Position numbers and translations under genes: made by a program | The notes under the pieces: model-generated | Told to the model about the DNA's origin: nothing | Seen by the model: only the letters and a program-made list of their open reading frames with translations | Database searches by the model: none | In this document: piece after piece, positions 22,023 through 31,411 of the stretch | Layout of the letters: each line of letters opens with the position of its first letter | Position numbering within the stretch: the stretch's first letter is position 1 | Assembly: GCA_963709555.1 (NCBI GenBank) | Contig: CAVPWR010000008.1 | Location: 186,001 to 250,000, forward strand | Direction: 5' to 3' | Length of the DNA: 64,000 nucleotides | Source: Sulfurisoma sp963709555 | GTDB lineage: Bacteria; Pseudomonadota; Gammaproteobacteria; Burkholderiales; Rhodocyclaceae

Positions 22023-22385
22023 ATGAGCGATTGCCTCTTCTGCAAGATCGTCGCCGGCCAGATTCCCTGCAAGAAAGTGTACGAGGACGAAGACATCTTC
22101 GCCTTCAACGACATCGCGCCGGCCGCGCCGGTGCATTTCATGATCGTGCCCAAGCAGCACATCGCCTCGCTCAACGAGGCTGACATGTCGCACCAGGCCG
22201 TGCTCGGCAAAATCCTCGCCAAGTCCGGCGAACTGGCCCGCGCCCAGGGGGCCACCGACGGCTTCCGCACCATCATCAACACCGGCAGGGTGGGGCGGCA
22301 GGAGGTGTATCATCTGCATGTCCATATCATCGGCGGTCCCGATCCCCTCGGGCCGATGATCGTCAAAAAATCACAGTTTCAGTGA
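22023..22385 (+). CDS. hinT: HIT-family nucleotide phosphoramidase HinT
   Basis: A 120-residue histidine-triad protein (CLFCKIVAGQIPCKKVYEDED) with the HLHVHIIGG active-site motif. The family hydrolyses adenosine phosphoramidates. Starts one base after the hisE stop, the usual betaproteobacterial order. Confidence 0.93.
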   Translation: MSDCLFCKIVAGQIPCKKVYEDEDIFAFNDIAPAAPVHFMIVPKQHIASLNEADMSHQAVLGKILAKSGELARAQGATDGFRTIINTGRVGRQEVYHLHVHIIGGPDPLGPMIVKKSQFQ

Positions 22386-22449
22386 AGGCCAACGCCGGCT
22401 TGATCGGCGTCAAGCGTAGCGGCCGCAACTAATCGAACTAGGAGCAAGC

Positions 22450-22677
22450 ATGGGATCCTTTAGCATTTGGCACTGGCTGATCGTTCTGGTCATCGTGATG
22501 CTGGTCTTCGGCACCAAGAAGCTGCGCAACGTCGGTTCCGACCTCGGCGGCGCCGTCAAGGGCTTCAAGGACGGCATGAAGGAAGGCACCGCCGGTGATG
22601 CGGCCGCCAAGCCCACCGAGCCGGCGCAGCAGGTCGGCCATACCATCGAGGGCGAGGCCAAGAAGGAAAAGGTCTGA
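22450..22677 (+). CDS. tatA: Twin-arginine translocase subunit TatA
   Basis: A 75-residue TatA with N-terminal helix (SIWHWLIVLVIVMLVFGTKKL), hinge and amphipathic helix (GSDLGGAVKGFKDGM). It forms the Tat pore at the inner membrane. AGGAGC precedes the ATG. A hairpin with a T-run lies directly downstream. Confidence 0.95.
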   Translation: MGSFSIWHWLIVLVIVMLVFGTKKLRNVGSDLGGAVKGFKDGMKEGTAGDAAAKPTEPAQQVGHTIEGEAKKEKV

Positions 22678-22700
22678 ACCGCGCAAGCGGTACTGGCGAC

Positions 22701-22724
22701 GAGCGGGCCGGCCCCGCTCTTTTT
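22701..22724 (+). terminator. Intrinsic terminator/attenuator between tatA and tatB
   Basis: GAGCGGG at 22701-22707 pairs with CCCGCTC at 22713-22719 and is followed by TTTTT. The position inside the tat operon suggests partial termination giving an excess of tatA transcript over tatBC. Confidence 0.6.
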
Positions 22725-22739
22725 GTCTGACCTGCCCCC

Positions 22740-23213
22740 ATGTTCGACGTCGGCTTTTCCGAACTCATCGTCATCGGCCTGGTGGCACTGGTGGTCATCG
22801 GGCCGCAGCGCCTGCCCGCCGTCGCGCGCACCGTCGGCCACCTGCTCGGCCGGCTGCAGCGCTATGTCGGCGACGTCAAGTCGGACATCAGCCGCGAAAT
22901 GCAGCTCGACGAGCTGAAGAAGCTGCAGGAGCAAGTGGCCTCGCAGGCGCGCGACATGGAAAAACAGGTCAATGAGCAGATGAGCTCGGTCGAGACCGAC
23001 CTCAACGCCTCGATCGCCCAGGGCATCGAGGCCAAGGCTGAACCGCTGGAACAATCGGCGGCCATCGAACCGGTGGCAACGGAAGCCCTGCCTGCCGTTC
23101 AGCCAGCGCCCGCGGAAGGAAGTACCCTTGTCGGGGTGCCGACTCCGTTGCCGGCCTCTGCGCCCATCGCCTCGGCCGATGCGCCGTCCGCCACCGACAA
23201 GCCCGCCGCCTGA
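22740..23213 (+). CDS. tatB: Sec-independent translocase subunit TatB
   Basis: A 157-residue TatB (MFDVGFSELIVIGLVALVVIGPQRLPAVART) with membrane anchor, amphipathic helix and a Glu/Gln-rich coil, then a Pro/Ala-rich tail. It works with TatC in recognising twin-arginine signals. Its stop overlaps the tatC ATG by one base. Confidence 0.95.
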   Translation: MFDVGFSELIVIGLVALVVIGPQRLPAVARTVGHLLGRLQRYVGDVKSDISREMQLDELKKLQEQVASQARDMEKQVNEQMSSVETDLNASIAQGIEAKAEPLEQSAAIEPVATEALPAVQPAPAEGSTLVGVPTPLPASAPIASADAPSATDKPAA

Positions 23214-24028
23214 TGGACGCGCAGGAAACCTTCATTTCCCACCTGATCGAGCTGCGCGACCGGCTGATCAAGTCGCTGGCCGCCATCCTCGTCGTCTTCC
23301 TCTGCCTGATGCCCTGGGCCGGCCAGGTCTATGACCTGCTGGCGATGCCGATGATCGCCACCCTGCCCGTCGGCACCAAGATGATCGCCACCGGCGTCAT
23401 CACGCCGTTCATGGTGCCGATCAAGGTCACGCTGATGGCCGCCTTCGTCATCGCCCTGCCGGTGGTGCTTTACCAGGTCTGGTGTTTCGTCGCCCCCGGC
23501 CTCTACGCGCACGAGAAGAAGTTCGCCCTGCCGCTGGTGATCGGCACCACCTTCCTTTTCATTGCCGGCATCGCCTTCGCCTACTTCTTCGTCTTCAACA
23601 CCGTATTCAAGTTCATCGCCGAGTTCGCGCCGGCGAGCATCACGCCGGCACCTGACATCGAGCAGTACCTGTCGTTCGTCATGACCATGTTCCTGGCCTT
23701 CGGCATCACCTTCGAAGTGCCGGTGATCGTCATCCTGCTGGTCAAGTTCGGCGTGGTCACGGCGGAGAAGCTCAGGGAGGCGCGGCCCTATGTCATCGTC
23801 GGCGCCTTCGTCATCGCCGCCGTGGTGACGCCGCCCGACGTGGTCTCGCAGTTCATGCTGGCCGTGCCGATGTGGCTGCTGTTCGAACTCGGCCTGTTGC
23901 TGTCGCGCTTCATCGCCAAGCCCGCAGCCGCGGAGCCGGCGAGTGACTACCAGCCGCCGTCGAACGAGGAGATGGAGCGCGAGCTCGACCGCGCGGCTGC
24001 AGACTCGCAGCGCAATCGCGAAGGCTAG
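23213..24028 (+). CDS. tatC: Sec-independent translocase subunit TatC
   Basis: A 271-residue polytopic protein with six membrane segments. N-terminal FISHLIELRDRLIKS is the conserved cytosolic signal-peptide binding region, and VTPPDVVSQ is the family motif before the last segments. Confidence 0.96.
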   Translation: MDAQETFISHLIELRDRLIKSLAAILVVFLCLMPWAGQVYDLLAMPMIATLPVGTKMIATGVITPFMVPIKVTLMAAFVIALPVVLYQVWCFVAPGLYAHEKKFALPLVIGTTFLFIAGIAFAYFFVFNTVFKFIAEFAPASITPAPDIEQYLSFVMTMFLAFGITFEVPVIVILLVKFGVVTAEKLREARPYVIVGAFVIAAVVTPPDVVSQFMLAVPMWLLFELGLLLSRFIAKPAAAEPASDYQPPSNEEMERELDRAAADSQRNREG

Positions 24029-24030
24029 CC

Positions 24031-25301
24031 ATGGCTGCCGACCGGCCTGACGGCGGACGGCACGGCGACCGGCGGCGTGGCGCCCCGACCCGCTAGCGGC
24101 AGAGCGCCGCCGCGGCGACCGCCGCTATCGCGACCTCAAGCTGCACGTCGCACTTTTTCACGAGACCGGTTCCGTCGAACTCGAGGCGATACTCGCCGGC
24201 TGCCCGGTGCGCGAGTTCGCCGCCGAGCACATCCTGCTGCATCCGGGCGAGCACAACACCGTGCTCTATATCGTGCTGGCCGGCCACCTCGCGGTGAAGC
24301 TCGATCCGCAGGATCCGGATCCCGTGGTGATCGATCCCGGCGATTGCGTCGGCGAGATGTCGATCATCGACGGCGAACCGGCTTCGGCCTACGTCATCGC
24401 CACAGCGGGCACGCGCCTGCTGGTCGTGGATGAAGCGATCTTCTGGCAGCGCATCGTGCCTCTGCCCGGCGTGGCGCGCAACCTGATGCGGGCACAGACG
24501 CGGCGCATGCGCCAGGGCAACCAGGCGCTGCTGGCCAAGCAGCACCGGCAGTTGCAGTTGATCGCCCTCGAACGCGACCTGGCGGCGGCGGCCGAGATCC
24601 AGCGCGGCCTGCTGCCGCGCGATTTCGCCAAGCTCTGTGCGCGACCGCAGCTCGAGGTGCACGGCCTGATGCGGCCGGCGCGCGAGATCGGTGGCGATTT
24701 CTACGATGCCTTCTTCATCGGCGAGAACCGGCTGTTCTTCACCGTCGGCGACGTCTCCGACAAGGGTATCGCGGCGGCGCTGTTCATGGCGCGCAGCCTC
24801 ACCCTCCTGCGCACCGAAGCGCTGCACGCCGACTCGCCGCTGGCGGTGATCGAGGGCGTCAACCGCGCCCTGTGCCAGGACAATCCCCAGTCGATGTTCG
24901 TCACCCTCGTCTGCGGCAGCATCGATTTGGCCGATGGCACGGTGACGCTGGCCCAAGGCGGCCATCCGCCGCCGCTGCGGCTGACCGGCGCCACTGCGCA
25001 ATTCGTCGACTGGCCGGTCGGCTCGGTCCCCGGCGTGATGGAGGATCTGCCTTTCGCCGCGACGACGCTGCGCCTCGCTCCCGGCGAGACCCTGCTGCTC
25101 TACACCGACGGCGTGACCGAGGCGAGGAATGCCGCGGGCGAGATGTTCGGCGACGAGCGGCTGAGGCGGGCGGCGGCCGGCGCGATGCACCTGCCGGCCG
25201 AGGCCCTGGACGGCGCGATCCGCGATGCGGTCGATGCTTTCGCCACGGACGTCGAGCCCTTCGACGACCTGACGCTGCTGGCCTTGCGCTATCGCGGCTA
25301 G
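24031..25301 (+). CDS. cNMP-binding-domain/SpoIIE-type protein phosphatase, apparent 1-base deletion near 24090
   Basis: From 24207 the frame is uninterrupted to 25301. Upstream residues in the same frame (DLKLHVALFHETGSVELEAI) clearly belong to a cyclic nucleotide-binding fold but have no start codon before a stop at 24048. The ATG at 24031, three bases after tatC, joins this frame if one C is missing near 24090. After the cNMP-like domain a coiled linker leads to a PP2C/SpoIIE domain (IQRGLLPR, GGDFYDAFF, VGDVSDKGI, LYTDGVTEARN). In the phosphate-binding cassette GEMSIIDGEPASA the usual Arg is replaced, so cyclic nucleotide binding is doubtful. The likely substrate is a phosphorylated STAS protein, such as the one encoded convergently. 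Confidence 0.8.
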
Positions 25302-25600
25302 CCGACGTCGAGGAAGCTGGTGAAGTTGGCCATCTTCAGGACCTGCAGGACGGCATCGGGCACGTTGATCAGACGCAAACGCTGGCCGCGCGGCTTGAGT
25401 TCCTTGGTGGCGACGACCAGCACGCGCAGGCCGGCGCTGCTGACGTAGGGCACTTGGGCGAAGTCGAGGACGAGGGCCGGCGGATTTTCCGCGATCGCCG
25501 CCAGCAGCGGTTCCTGCAGCGCGGCCGCACTGGTGCCGTCGAGGGGGCCCGTCGGCGAGAGGGTGGTGCCGGATGCGGCGCGGTCGATGGCGATGTCCAT
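25298..25600 (-). CDS. STAS-domain anti-sigma factor antagonist
   Basis: A 100-residue single STAS domain with phosphorylatable Ser in VPYVSSAGLRVLVVA, as in SpoIIAA-type antagonists. It is encoded tail-to-tail with the SpoIIE-type phosphatase, overlapping by 4 bp. Together they make a partner-switching pair; no HATPase kinase is visible nearby. The regulated target is unknown. Confidence 0.82.
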   Translation of the reverse strand: MDIAIDRAASGTTLSPTGPLDGTSAAALQEPLLAAIAENPPALVLDFAQVPYVSSAGLRVLVVATKELKPRGQRLRLINVPDAVLQVLKMANFTSFLDVG

Positions 25601-25616
25601 GCTTATCCCTGCCGGC

Positions 25617-26762
25617 TCATTCCCGCGGTGGCGTCGGCCGTTTGCCGATGACGATGGGCAGATCGATATCCTTGCCGTCGCGGCGCAGGGTGAAGCGCGC
25701 GCTCCGCCCCGGGGCCAGGTCGGCGATGAGGCTGAGCATGACCTGCGCGTCCTTGACCTGCTTGCCGTCGATCGCCACCAGCAGGTCGCCGGGCTTGATG
25801 CTGGCCTTGTCGGCGGGGCTGCCGCGCATGACGCCGGCTATGAGCGCACCGGAGGTCGACGGCAGGCGGAAGGACTCGGCCAGCTCGGGCGTGACTTCCT
25901 GCACCTCGACGCCGACCCAGCCGCGCGTCACCGTGCCGCTCTTGATGATCTGCTCCATCACGCTGCGCGCAAGCGAGACGGGGATGGCGAAGCCGATGCC
26001 CATGGAGCCGCCGCTTTGCGAGTAAATCGCGGTGTTGACGCCGACGAGGTTGCCGCTGGCATCGACCAGCGCGCCGCCCGAGTTGCCGGGGTTGATGGCA
26101 GCGTCGGTCTGGATGAAGTTCTCGAAGGTGTTGATGCCGAGGTGGGTGCGGCCGAGCGCCGAGACGATGCCCGAGGTCACAGTCTGGCCGACGCCGAAGG
26201 GATTGCCGACGGCCAGCACCACGTCGCCGACGCGCAGGGTGTCGGCGGCGGCGAAGGTGATCGCCGGCAGCTTGAGGTCGGTGGTGATCTTGAGCACGGC
26301 CAGGTCCGATTCGGGGTCGGTACCGATGGCCTTGGCCTTGAACTTGCGCCCGTCGTTGAGCGAGACCTCGATCTCGTCGGCGCCGTCGATGACATGGTAA
26401 TTGGTGAGGATGTAGCCCTCGGCCGAGACCACGACGCCGCTGCCCAGGCCCGAGCGGCGCTGCGTCTGCTCGCCGAAGCGGTCGCCGAAGAAGTGGCGGA
26501 AGAAGGGATCGTTGAGGAAGGGATGGCGCGGCGCCTTGATTTCCTGGCTGGTGTAGATGTGCACCACCGAGGGAACCGCCCGCTTCGCCGCCTCGGCGTA
26601 GGAGGCAGGCGCGCGGGTGTCTGCCGCCACCGGCGCCTCGCGCACGGCAACGCCGACGCCCGCTGGGCGCGCCAGCCATTCGGGCTTGAGCGTCTGCACC
26701 ACGAACAGCGCGGCGACACAGATCGTGACGGTCTGGGCGAAAATCAGCCAAATGCGTTTCAT
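25617..26762 (-). CDS. Periplasmic HtrA-family serine protease, one PDZ domain
   Basis: A 381-residue trypsin-like protease with N-terminal signal anchor, catalytic His in LTNYHVIDGADE, Asp in ESDLAVLKI and Ser in NPGNSGGAL, then a single PDZ domain (about residues 285-375). One PDZ domain and an uncleaved anchor resemble DegS/AlgW, which start the sigma-E response by cutting an anti-sigma factor. Its location after tatABC and the STAS gene is common in this lineage. Whether it is the sensor-type or a quality-control protease cannot be told from sequence. Confidence 0.9.
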   Translation of the reverse strand: MKRIWLIFAQTVTICVAALFVVQTLKPEWLARPAGVGVAVREAPVAADTRAPASYAEAAKRAVPSVVHIYTSQEIKAPRHPFLNDPFFRHFFGDRFGEQTQRRSGLGSGVVVSAEGYILTNYHVIDGADEIEVSLNDGRKFKAKAIGTDPESDLAVLKITTDLKLPAITFAAADTLRVGDVVLAVGNPFGVGQTVTSGIVSALGRTHLGINTFENFIQTDAAINPGNSGGALVDASGNLVGVNTAIYSQSGGSMGIGFAIPVSLARSVMEQIIKSGTVTRGWVGVEVQEVTPELAESFRLPSTSGALIAGVMRGSPADKASIKPGDLLVAIDGKQVKDAQVMLSLIADLAPGRSARFTLRRDGKDIDLPIVIGKRPTPPRE

Positions 26763-26803
26763 CTACACTACCGGCTTTGACACCGGCCAAGCCAAGGAGA
26801 AAT

Positions 26804-26893
26804 ATGGCCTCCACGCTCACTTCGTTCGCTGCCCCCACGGGGGGCCTCAGTTGGCAACCGAGCTCCCTCGGGGCGGCCCTTAGGGAGGCATGA
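26804..26893 (+). repeat. Dispersed repeat copy 1: 29-residue coupled leader ORF
   Basis: A 30-codon frame starts at ATG 26804, five bases after AAGGAG, and its TGA overlaps the ATG of the next gene (ATGA at 26890). The encoded peptide contains TLTSFAAPTGG and LGAALR. At 51491-51571 a second ORF has the same layout and the same peptide motifs (TLTMFAAPTGG, LGAALR). At DNA level both contain GCCCCC-ACR-GGGGGC hairpins followed by CTCGGGGCGGCCCT. It resembles a common intergenic repeat of betaproteobacteria, known to me from memory only. Confidence 0.65.
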
Positions 26894-27666
26894 ACATGGA
26901 TCGCGAAGAACTGCGCGGCCACCTCGATGTTCTGCTGGAAGCCGCGCGCTTCCGCGATTATTGCCCAAATGGCCTGCAAGTGGAAGGACGCGGGCAGGTC
27001 CGGCGCGTGCTCTGCGGCGTCACCGCCAGCCAGGCCTTGATCGACGAGGCCGTGCGCCGCAACGTCGATGCCATACTGGTCCATCACGGCTGGTTCTGGC
27101 GCGGCGAGGACGGCCGCGTCACCGGCTTCCGCAAGCGGCGCATGGCTGCGCTGCTGGCTCACGACATCAACCTGTACGCCTACCACCTGCCGCTCGATGC
27201 CCACCCCGAGCTCGGCAACAACGCCCAGCTTGCGGCTTTGCTGGGTTGGCAGGTGACGGGGCGCTTCGCCGAACAGGACATCGGCTTTCTCGGCGTGGCG
27301 CCAGCGCCGTCCCAAGGGATACCACTTCGCATAACTTTTTCCGGCGAGTTGGCGACGAGGATCGGCCAGGCGCTCGGCCGTGAAGCCCTGCTGGTCGGGG
27401 ACGCGACCCGGCCGGTGACGCGCGTGGCCTGGTGCAGCGGTGGCGCCCAGGGCTATTTCGAACAGGCGATCCTGGCCGGTGCCGACGTCTATGTCAGCGG
27501 CGAGATTTCCGAGCAGACGGTGCACCTGGCGCGCGAATCCGGCGTGCCCTACATCGCCGCCGGACACCATGCCACCGAGCGCTACGGCGTGCAGGCGCTG
27601 GGCCGCCACCTGACGCAAAACTGTGGCCTCGCCTGCGAATACGTCGAACTCGACAACCCCGTATAG
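26890..27666 (+). CDS. Nif3-like dinuclear metal centre protein
   Basis: A 258-residue Nif3/YbgI family protein with metal-binding VHHGWFWRG and the C-terminal AAGHHATERYGVQALG. The family forms toroidal hexamers with paired metal ions; proposed as a GTP cyclohydrolase type 1-like protein, but the function is unsettled. Its start lies in the repeat-encoded leader ORF stop. Confidence 0.9.
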   Translation: MNMDREELRGHLDVLLEAARFRDYCPNGLQVEGRGQVRRVLCGVTASQALIDEAVRRNVDAILVHHGWFWRGEDGRVTGFRKRRMAALLAHDINLYAYHLPLDAHPELGNNAQLAALLGWQVTGRFAEQDIGFLGVAPAPSQGIPLRITFSGELATRIGQALGREALLVGDATRPVTRVAWCSGGAQGYFEQAILAGADVYVSGEISEQTVHLARESGVPYIAAGHHATERYGVQALGRHLTQNCGLACEYVELDNPV

Positions 27667-27679
27667 GAAGAAGCACTCC

Positions 27680-28099
27680 ATGGACTATGTGTTTTTCAGC
27701 GAACGGCTGCGCGCCGACTTCGTCGCCTACGCCGCCGGACTCGGCATGGCCTGCGCACTGGCGACCGATCCCGCCGCGGACGACGAAGTGGCGGCGCTGC
27801 GGGTTACCGTGGGCGACGATGTGGAGGAGGCGACGCTCGACGCGCTCGAGGAACGCTATGACGCACTGATGGAGGAACAGTCGGTCATCGTGGCGGAGGA
27901 GGAAGGCTGGCTCGACAACCGCGTCGCCGGCGTCTCGGTGATGCTGGACGACGGCACGGTGCGCACCATCCGGTTCGGCCCGGACCTGGCCAACAGATTG
28001 CTCGACGCCTTTTCCGCCGGGAAAATCCACGACCTGGTGACGGCGGTGGCGAGGAGCCTGACCGGACCCGAGGAGCCGCGGCTGTGCCGGAAAGTCTGA
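27680..28099 (+). CDS. Conserved hypothetical acidic protein
   Basis: A 139-residue, strongly acidic cytoplasmic protein (MDYVFFSERLRADFVAYAAG) with no signal peptide or membrane segment. AGGAAG precedes the ATG, 14 bp after the Nif3-like gene, so they are probably co-transcribed. I do not recognise a functional family; codon usage is like its neighbours, so it is a real gene. Confidence 0.75.
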   Translation: MDYVFFSERLRADFVAYAAGLGMACALATDPAADDEVAALRVTVGDDVEEATLDALEERYDALMEEQSVIVAEEEGWLDNRVAGVSVMLDDGTVRTIRFGPDLANRLLDAFSAGKIHDLVTAVARSLTGPEEPRLCRKV

Positions 28100-28113
28100 C
28101 GCCGTCGCAAAGA

Positions 28114-29397
28114 TCAGGCCGGGGCGCTTGCCGCCTCTTGGGCGATTAGCTTTTCCAGCAGCAGAATTTCCTCGGCCACGCTCTGCGGAAAGCCGTGGCG
28201 GGTGCCGCCGCGATTGTCCTCGAGGAGACCCTGCAGGAACCCGGCGCAGGCGGGCGTGGGCCAAAGCTGCTGCAATTGGGCGGCGAGATGGGGGTAGTCC
28301 TCGAGCGAGATGCTGCCGCTGCCTTTTACCGCCCAGTCCTCGGGCTGGACATTGAAGCTCTGCCGCAGCTCTTGTGCGGTGCGCTCAAACTCCACCTTCA
28401 TATCCGAGCGGCGATAGACGTCGAGCAGCTTGAGCCAGTGGTAGAGCGCGCGCCTGGGGTCGGAGCGGATGCGGTTGCTGAGTGCATCCGCCGCGCCCTG
28501 GGCCAGCCCCATCGACACCATGATCTCGGCCAGTTCCAGCGACTGGTCGGTGCCCGGCTCGATGGCAGGTTTCTGCGGTGCGCTGGCCGGCATCGCCGGT
28601 ACGAAGTCGGCGATGGTTACGAGGTCCAACGGAGCCACGATTGGCTGAGCGGCGGGCGCCATCACCGGGACTGGCCTGGCCGCAACCGGCTCAATGGGCT
28701 TGAACTGAGCGGGTGGCTCGAACGCCGCGAGGACGAACTCGGCTGGCGGTGGAGCGGGTTGTGGCGGTTCGGCGACAAGCGCATCGCCCTCTGGAATCAA
28801 CGTAGGCGGCGCGGACTGATCAGGAGCCCCGGCGGCGGCCTTGAGCCGTCGTGCCTTGATATAGTTGTGGCGCCTGCCGAGGAGCCAGAACAGAAACAGG
28901 ATGACCGACGCCATCAGCGCCCGCAGGATCAGGGTTTCGTCCGGGGGCGCTGTGCTGTCGTTTTCCAGCGGCGGCGGGGTCGGCGGCGACTTGACGTGGG
29001 CAGGGCCCGCTGTCGGCGTGGCGCCGGGGAGCGGGGCTTGGTTGGGTGCTTGGGCAAGTTTTGGCTGGGGCCAGGCGTCGACGAGGGCACGGATGTCCTT
29101 GATCATTTCATCCATGTGACGTACCCGGCCGAGGATGTCGCTGACGACGTCGGCCTCGGCCGCTTGGGTCTGCGCCGCCAGGTATTCGATGCGCAGCACC
29201 GAACGTTCCTCGGCCGGGAACTCGGCGCTGGGCACCGTTATGGCCGGGGCCAGGCGCAGGGCAGGTTCAGGCAGGGGTGCGGCCAAGGCACTTGGGGAAA
29301 GCAGGGCAGCAATGGCAAACAGGCACACCCGCGAGAGATCGCCAGCGCAACCGGAATGCCGGGCGAGGGTCTGGCAGGGCGGTGCTTTGGGCTTCAA
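28114..29397 (-). CDS. FimV-like membrane-anchored protein
   Basis: I chose TTG 29397 as start because it places a signal peptide (VCLFAIAALLSPSALA) near the N-terminus and keeps the gene clear of the divergent gene at 29511; the frame itself is open to 29541. About 427 residues. One membrane segment lies at about residue 160-180 (ALMASVILFLFWLLGRR), then a Pro/Ala-rich linker and a TPR-like helical C-terminus (ELAEIMVSMGLAQGAADALSNRI). Organisation resembles FimV/TspA proteins used in pilus assembly and polar signalling, but lacks a visible LysM domain. Identification is tentative. Confidence 0.6.
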   Translation of the reverse strand: MKPKAPPCQTLARHSGCAGDLSRVCLFAIAALLSPSALAAPLPEPALRLAPAITVPSAEFPAEERSVLRIEYLAAQTQAAEADVVSDILGRVRHMDEMIKDIRALVDAWPQPKLAQAPNQAPLPGATPTAGPAHVKSPPTPPPLENDSTAPPDETLILRALMASVILFLFWLLGRRHNYIKARRLKAAAGAPDQSAPPTLIPEGDALVAEPPQPAPPPAEFVLAAFEPPAQFKPIEPVAARPVPVMAPAAQPIVAPLDLVTIADFVPAMPASAPQKPAIEPGTDQSLELAEIMVSMGLAQGAADALSNRIRSDPRRALYHWLKLLDVYRRSDMKVEFERTAQELRQSFNVQPEDWAVKGSGSISLEDYPHLAAQLQQLWPTPACAGFLQGLLEDNRGGTRHGFPQSVAEEILLLEKLIAQEAASAPA

Positions 29398-29510
29398 GGG
29401 CGTTCCCGGTACACTGAATCCATATGGCTGGCCTCGACTGCGCAGGTAAAGTTGCCGCAGATTGGCCGAGTTTAGCCACGCGTTGCACATTCGAAAGGTC
29501 GAAGAACGCC

Positions 29511-30203
<693 letters not shown>

Positions 30204-30235
30204 AATCCGGCCCTTTCGACAAGGCCAGCCCGACG

Positions 30236-31264
30236 ATGAAATACCTGATCGCTTCCCTGTTTTTCGCCCTTGGCGTGCTGCCGGCGCCGAGTTTTGCCGA
30301 GGAAATCACCCTCCGCGTCCACCACTTCCTGCCGACCACCTCGACCGCCCACGCCAAGATCCTCGGCCCCTGGTGCGACAGGCTGGCGAAGGATTCCGGC
30401 GGCCGCCTCAAGTGCCAGATCTACCCGTCGATGCAGCTCGGCGGCACGCCGGGCCAGCTTTACGACCAGGCGAAGGACGGCGTCGCCGACGTGGTATGGA
30501 CCCTGCTCGGCTACACGGCGGGCCGCTTCCCTCTGATCGAGGTGTTCGAGCTGCCCTTCATGATGACCACGGCCGAGGCGACCAGCCGCGCCGTCTGGGA
30601 ATACGCGCAGACCCATGCCGCGGCTGAGTTCAAGGACGTCAAGCCGCTTGCCTTCCATGTCCATGAGCCCGGCCAGTTTTTCCTCGCCAAACGGCCGGTG
30701 ACGCAGCTGGCCGATCTCAAGGGACTGAAGCTGCGCGCGCCGACTCGCATCACCAACAAGATGCTGGCCGCGCTCGGCGCCACGCCGGTCGGCATGCCGG
30801 TGCCGCAGGTGACCGAGTCGCTGTCGAAAGGCGTCATCGACGGCGCGCTGCTGCCCTACGAAGTTGTGCCATCGATCAAGGTGCACGAGGTGACACGCTA
30901 TGCCTCCGAGACCGATCCCAAGCTGCCCGGCCTCTACACCTCGGTGTTCATGGTTGCGATGAACAAGGCGAAATACGAATCCCTGCCGGCTGACCTGAAG
31001 AAGATCATCGACGCCAACAGCGGCATCGCCCTCTCGGCCACTGCCGGCCGCCTCTACGACGAGGCGGCGCCAACGGCGAAGAAGCTCGTGCAGGAACGCG
31101 GCAATGCGGTCAACGTCATCCCCGCCGCCGAGCTGGAAAAATGGCAGCAGGCTACCGATCGCCTCGACGACGAATGGCGGGCGGACGTGGGCAAGCGCGG
31201 TCACAATGGCCAGGCCCTGCTCGATGCGGCCAAGGGCTTGATCTCCCGTCACAGCCGCAAGTAA
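30236..31264 (+). CDS. TRAP transporter substrate-binding protein DctP, orphan
   Basis: A 342-residue periplasmic binding protein with signal peptide (cleavage after PSFA) and DctP signatures (LRVHHFLPTTSTAHAKIL, MQLGGTPGQLYDQAKDG, LKLRAPTRITNKMLAALGATPV). The Arg in KLRAP is the carboxylate clamp, so the ligand is probably an organic acid. No DctQ/DctM membrane subunits flank it. A strong hairpin follows the stop. Confidence 0.9.
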   Translation: MKYLIASLFFALGVLPAPSFAEEITLRVHHFLPTTSTAHAKILGPWCDRLAKDSGGRLKCQIYPSMQLGGTPGQLYDQAKDGVADVVWTLLGYTAGRFPLIEVFELPFMMTTAEATSRAVWEYAQTHAAAEFKDVKPLAFHVHEPGQFFLAKRPVTQLADLKGLKLRAPTRITNKMLAALGATPVGMPVPQVTESLSKGVIDGALLPYEVVPSIKVHEVTRYASETDPKLPGLYTSVFMVAMNKAKYESLPADLKKIIDANSGIALSATAGRLYDEAAPTAKKLVQERGNAVNVIPAAELEKWQQATDRLDDEWRADVGKRGHNGQALLDAAKGLISRHSRK

Positions 31265-31289
31265 TAGGCGGGGTTTTCCCGCCTATTAC
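31261..31289 (+). terminator. Strong stem-loop after the TRAP gene
   Basis: GTAATAGGCGGG (31261-31272) pairs perfectly with CCCGCCTATTAC (31278-31289) around a GTTTT loop. The 12-bp stem includes the end of the coding region. Only a weak T tract follows, so it may act as a 3' stabiliser as well as a terminator. Confidence 0.6.
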
Positions 31290-31411
31290 TTTCGTCCGAT
31301 ATACATCCGGCATGGAGTGCGCTAGCATCCTTCCCAACGTCATGACCGCATAAGAACTCGCAGCGAAACAGCCGCAGCGCATGGCAAGCGAGAGCCTAGG
31401 AGGGCAGCGAA

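Noticed and set aside
22386..22449. Short stem ACGCCG/CGGCGT before tatA as a terminator of the his operon
   Set aside because: Only 6 bp and no T-run; it may be chance in GC-rich sequence.
25603..27681. 692-codon minus-strand frame spanning the htrA and nif3-like genes
   Set aside because: It covers the protease gene in another frame and the Nif3-like gene antisense; its sequence is low-complexity Arg/Ala with no family resemblance.
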